Shown here piece after piece: positions 4,997-7,367 of a stretch of 7,367 nucleotides of DNA. The notes below the pieces were generated by a model, which worked only from the letters and a program-made list of their open reading frames with translations, did no database searches and was not told the origin of the DNA. Numbering within the stretch: the first letter of the stretch is position 1; the number at the start of each line of letters is the position of its first letter. Position numbers and translations under genes: made by a program. This DNA comes from an uncultured Phycisphaerales bacterium (GTDB taxonomy: Bacteria > Planctomycetota > Phycisphaerae > WQYP01). The stretch spans positions 1 to 7,367 of the forward strand of contig CALCHA010000610.1 of assembly GCA_937901265.1 (NCBI GenBank), read 5' to 3'.

Positions 4997-7367
4997 ATGG
5001 TGAGAAGGAAGCACTGGGTGGCGGGGGTATTGACGGCATCGGTGGTGGGAATTGTTTGCCAGATCCAGCAAGCCGAGGCGGCGACGGCCACGTGGGCGGC
5101 GCCGGTGGATGGGTTGTACTCGGCGGCAACCAACTGGGTGGGCAACGCCGCGCCCACGTCGACGGATAATCCGCTGTATGCCGTGGATGGGGCGTACACG
5201 GTCACGTTTGACGGCTCGGTGTCCTCCTATGCATTTCAAGCAGACGCTGGCGCGGTGAGGTGGGATGCCGGGAGCCACACCTATACGCTGACCGGGACGT
5301 CGACGATCGCGACGCTGGTGGGCCAGACGGCGACACTGACGCTGGGTTCGGGAAACTTTTCCCTGAACGGTTTGGGTGAATTGATTGTCGGACGCGGGGG
5401 CGACGGCACGCTCCTTGTCAACGGTGCCCAGCTGACGGCGGGCACCGTTCACGTCGGCGGCACCTTCACACCGCCTGCCGGCACGGGCAACGTGGTCGTG
5501 ACGGGCAATGGGTCCCAGGTCAATGCCGCGGCGTTTCACGTAGGCGTGGGCGGTACCGGGTCGGTCACCGTCAACCAAGGGGGCCGGGTATCTATCAGCG
5601 AGCAATCGGTCATTGGATTGCTCCCTGGCGCAGTGGGGACTGTAACGGTGAGGGACGTCGATTCCCGGTATGACGCGCGCACCCTCACAGTGGGCCAATT
5701 GGGCGATGGGACCATGACGATTGAGGCCGGCAGCATCGGATCGGGCTTGAGTTGGTCGGTCGGGTATAGCGCCGGCGGTACTGGCAGCCTCACGGTGGAC
5801 GGCGCCACGGCAGCGTACCGTTCGACACTTAACTTGAGTTATCTCTCTGCGACCGCGGACCTCTGGGTGGGCTATCAGGGTTGCGCCGTGATGCACGTAA
5901 CGAACGGCGCACTAGCGAGCGTCGCGGGCAACGTGTCGATCGCGACGGCGACCGGTGCCAGCGGTGTGCTGGACGTCGGCGGAGCGGCGGGCGGCTACAG
6001 CGCCACCTTGACCGCGCAGTCTTTGTGGATCGGAGGTCCCAAGCCCACGCAATACCCGCAATCGGGCGGCACCGGGGAACTGGATGTCAATGCCGGGGGA
6101 CTTGTCACGATTTCGGGAAGTTCCTCGGTGGGGGGCACGAGCGCCACGGGAACGGTGGTTCTCAATGGCGGGACGCTGCAGTCAGGAAGCATGGGGGTGA
6201 TGGCGGGTGGGGCGCTGCATCTGCATTCGGGAACATTGGAGATCAACGCCGGCAACCTGGTGATGCAGGGGGCGGATTTCGTGCTGGCTGCGGAGAATCC
6301 AGGAAGCACGATGACCGTACGCCTGACCCATGCGCTGGGCGGGACTTCGACATTTGCGCGCTCCGGCAACGTTGTCATCGGTGGCGATGCGAGCGCCGCG
6401 GGTGACGCCGGCGTTCTCGAACTGCAGGCGGGCGGTCTGGCAACCGTCGGCGGGACCACGACGCTGTGGGCGGCCGGGACCCTGCTCCTCAGCGGCGGCA
6501 CCTTGACGACGGGCGCGCTGGTGAACAGCGGCGGCGCGATTATCTGGAACTCCGGCACCGTGGCGTTGACGGGCGATTTTCTCAGCGATGCTGCCGCGCC
6601 ACTGGGGCCCTCGGTGCTATTGACCGGCGGGCGGACGCTTTCGGTGGCGGGACAACTGGCCATCGGGCCCGGCGGGACCATCACGTTGCAGGGAGGCACC
6701 TTGACGGCGGGGAGCACGGCGCTTTCCGGGGGGCGTTTTGTACTCACCAGCGGGGCGTTGGTGCTCACGCAGTCAGGCCTGGAAATCGGGAGCGGACAGC
6801 TTCTCGGGGACCAAGTGACGCTTGTCAGCGGGCAATCCGTGACGGCCTCTGGGGACGTGACCGTTGATGCCGGCGCGTCGCTGATTCTGCAAGGCGGATT
6901 TCTGACGGCCAATACGATCGTCAACCATGGCGCGTTTCAATTCGTGTCGGGGCAGCTCTCCCTGCATGGAGATCTGGCCGTCGATGCAGGCGGGCTCTTT
7001 GGTCCGACGCTGACGCTGGGAGCGGGAAAGCTGCTGATCCTGAGTGGCTCGGTGCAGGTGGCGACCGGGGCTGTCATTCAATTGAGCGGCGGTAGCCTGT
7101 CGGCCGGAGCGATCACCAACGATGGCACCATCGCCTGCAGCGCGACAGGCAGCCTGACGCTTGGAGCGGCCGGCCTGACAAACCATGGGACGTTTCTCAA
7201 GACCGGCACCGGGTCTCTGGTCGTACAGTGTGGGCCGCTGGCAAATGCGGGCAGCGTTGACGTGGCGGGGGGGACGCTCGTGGTCGCGGGAATCCCGGGC
7301 ACGGGCTCCGTCACGGAACGTCCACCACGAGTACCGGTAGGGTACGGCGCCGTGGTGGTGCCGGAAC
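4997..7367 (+). CDS. Secreted beta-helix repeat protein, autotransporter-like (3' partial)
   Basis: I translated this frame by hand for 790 codons without meeting a stop; it runs off the right edge. Residues 1-28 form a Sec signal peptide: VRRKH, a hydrophobic core to about residue 21, then AEA at 26-28 as the likely cleavage site. Cys21 is not in a lipobox. The mature start (TW...YSAATNWVGNAAP, then YTVTFDG) is the usual entry of Planctomycetota and Verrucomicrobiota beta-helix surface proteins. Residues about 127-400 carry repeats of the form VGxxGxGxLxVxxGxxxxI, resembling the T5SS/PEP-CTERM-associated repeat. Residues about 400-790 are rich in GGTLT-type turns, ending with NHGTFLKTGTGSLVV (729-743) and AGSVDVAGGTLVV (about 751-763). 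A structural or adhesive role outside the cell is likely. Any anchor, such as an autotransporter barrel or PEP-CTERM tail, would be beyond the window. It is divergent from the regulator gene and probably not part of the pump system. Confidence 0.88.
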   Translation, partial: MVRRKHWVAGVLTASVVGIVCQIQQAEAATATWAAPVDGLYSAATNWVGNAAPTSTDNPLYAVDGAYTVTFDGSVSSYAFQADAGAVRWDAGSHTYTLTGTSTIATLVGQTATLTLGSGNFSLNGLGELIVGRGGDGTLLVNGAQLTAGTVHVGGTFTPPAGTGNVVVTGNGSQVNAAAFHVGVGGTGSVTVNQGGRVSISEQSVIGLLPGAVGTVTVRDVDSRYDARTLTVGQLGDGTMTIEAGSIGSGLSWSVGYSAGGTGSLTVDGATAAYRSTLNLSYLSATADLWVGYQGCAVMHVTNGALASVAGNVSIATATGASGVLDVGGAAGGYSATLTAQSLWIGGPKPTQYPQSGGTGELDVNAGGLVTISGSSSVGGTSATGTVVLNGGTLQSGSMGVMAGGALHLHSGTLEINAGNLVMQGADFVLAAENPGSTMTVRLTHALGGTSTFARSGNVVIGGDASAAGDAGVLELQAGGLATVGGTTTLWAAGTLLLSGGTLTTGALVNSGGAIIWNSGTVALTGDFLSDAAAPLGPSVLLTGGRTLSVAGQLAIGPGGTITLQGGTLTAGSTALSGGRFVLTSGALVLTQSGLEIGSGQLLGDQVTLVSGQSVTASGDVTVDAGASLILQGGFLTANTIVNHGAFQFVSGQLSLHGDLAVDAGGLFGPTLTLGAGKLLILSGSVQVATGAVIQLSGGSLSAGAITNDGTIACSATGSLTLGAAGLTNHGTFLKTGTGSLVVQCGPLANAGSVDVAGGTLVVAGIPGTGSVTERPPRVPVGYGAVVVPE
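5387..6190 (+). repeat. Beta-helix coil repeats within the surface protein
   Basis: The [VI]G anchor dipeptide recurs at residues 131, 182, 206, 232, 255, 291, 345 and 378 of the protein, with a related IATATGASGVLDV unit at 315. Several spacings are 23-26 residues, about one turn of a parallel beta-helix. Each anchor is followed by a G-x-G-x-[LVM]-x-V strand. The copies are diverged at DNA level, so this is old protein-level repetition. Confidence 0.65.
7322..7358. repeat. Nested inverted repeat at the right edge
   Basis: CCACCACG (7322-7329) pairs with CGTGGTGG (7351-7358). Inside it GTACC (7331-7335) pairs with GGTAC (7341-7345) around the loop GGTAG. It lies inside the open frame of the beta-helix gene and coincides with a change in codon use. 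It could be a real DNA structure, chance, or an assembly fault. Confidence 0.4.

Noticed and set aside
4925..5896. 323-codon minus-strand open frame
   Set aside because: It is antisense to the beta-helix gene, Arg/His-rich and without a domain. The plus-strand frame has a signal peptide, a ribosome site and repeats.
5995..6924. 309-codon minus-strand open frame, Pro/Ser/Val-rich
   Set aside because: It is the complement of Gly/Thr-rich repeat coding. Pro/Ser/Val richness is what the reverse strand of such DNA produces.
1..7367. CRISPR arrays, tRNA or rRNA genes, insertion sequences
   Set aside because: I saw no regularly spaced direct repeats, no cloverleaf or rRNA-like segment, and no transposase motif or terminal inverted repeats flanking a gene.

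Overview
The window is high-GC bacterial DNA that most likely comes from a planctomycete (Planctomycetota). The best clue is at the left edge. The first reading frame contains FEALEARSLLSA, a variant of the LEPR-XLL motif that marks the N-terminus of many exported planctomycete proteins. A second clue is the beta-helix surface protein on the right, whose repeats resemble the T5SS/PEP-CTERM-associated type. The class within the phylum cannot be fixed from this sequence.

Layout: (1) 1-1246, plus strand: the 3' part of a gene for an exported protein with PKD-like modules; its start lies left of the window. (2) 1270-4879, minus strand: a three-gene efflux cassette, transcribed from right to left in the order MarR-type regulator, EmrA/HlyD-type membrane fusion protein, EmrB/QacA-type 14-helix drug:proton antiporter. 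(3) 4997-7367, plus strand: a long open frame, unclosed at the right edge, for a signal-peptide-bearing, Gly/Thr-rich beta-helix surface or autotransporter-like protein. It has no stop codon in the window, so a search for closed reading frames would miss it. No stretch over 300 bases lacks a gene. The four gaps (1247-1269, 2869-2976, 4252-4351, 4880-4996) are short, and three of them carry recognisable control signals.

How the genes work together: the MarR protein probably represses the pump genes. A perfect 8+4+8 palindrome lies in the gap just upstream of the fusion-protein gene, over the -10 element of a candidate promoter. A ligand that releases MarR would allow expression of the adaptor and the inner-membrane pump. 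No TolC-like outer-membrane channel is present here, so it would have to be encoded elsewhere. The adaptor and pump genes are separated by a strong stem followed by six T on the coding strand. This looks like an intrinsic terminator inside the operon and could lower pump output relative to adaptor. The regulator has a perfect TATAAT only seven bases before its ATG and no Shine-Dalgarno sequence, which suggests a leaderless mRNA.

I do not see a clearly new biological system. The core is a known type of MarR-EmrAB efflux module between two ordinary planctomycete surface-protein genes. The points worth a second look are the regulatory architecture (operator, internal terminator, possible leaderless regulator), the large unclosed beta-helix gene, and an odd hairpin with changed codon use in the last 50 bases.
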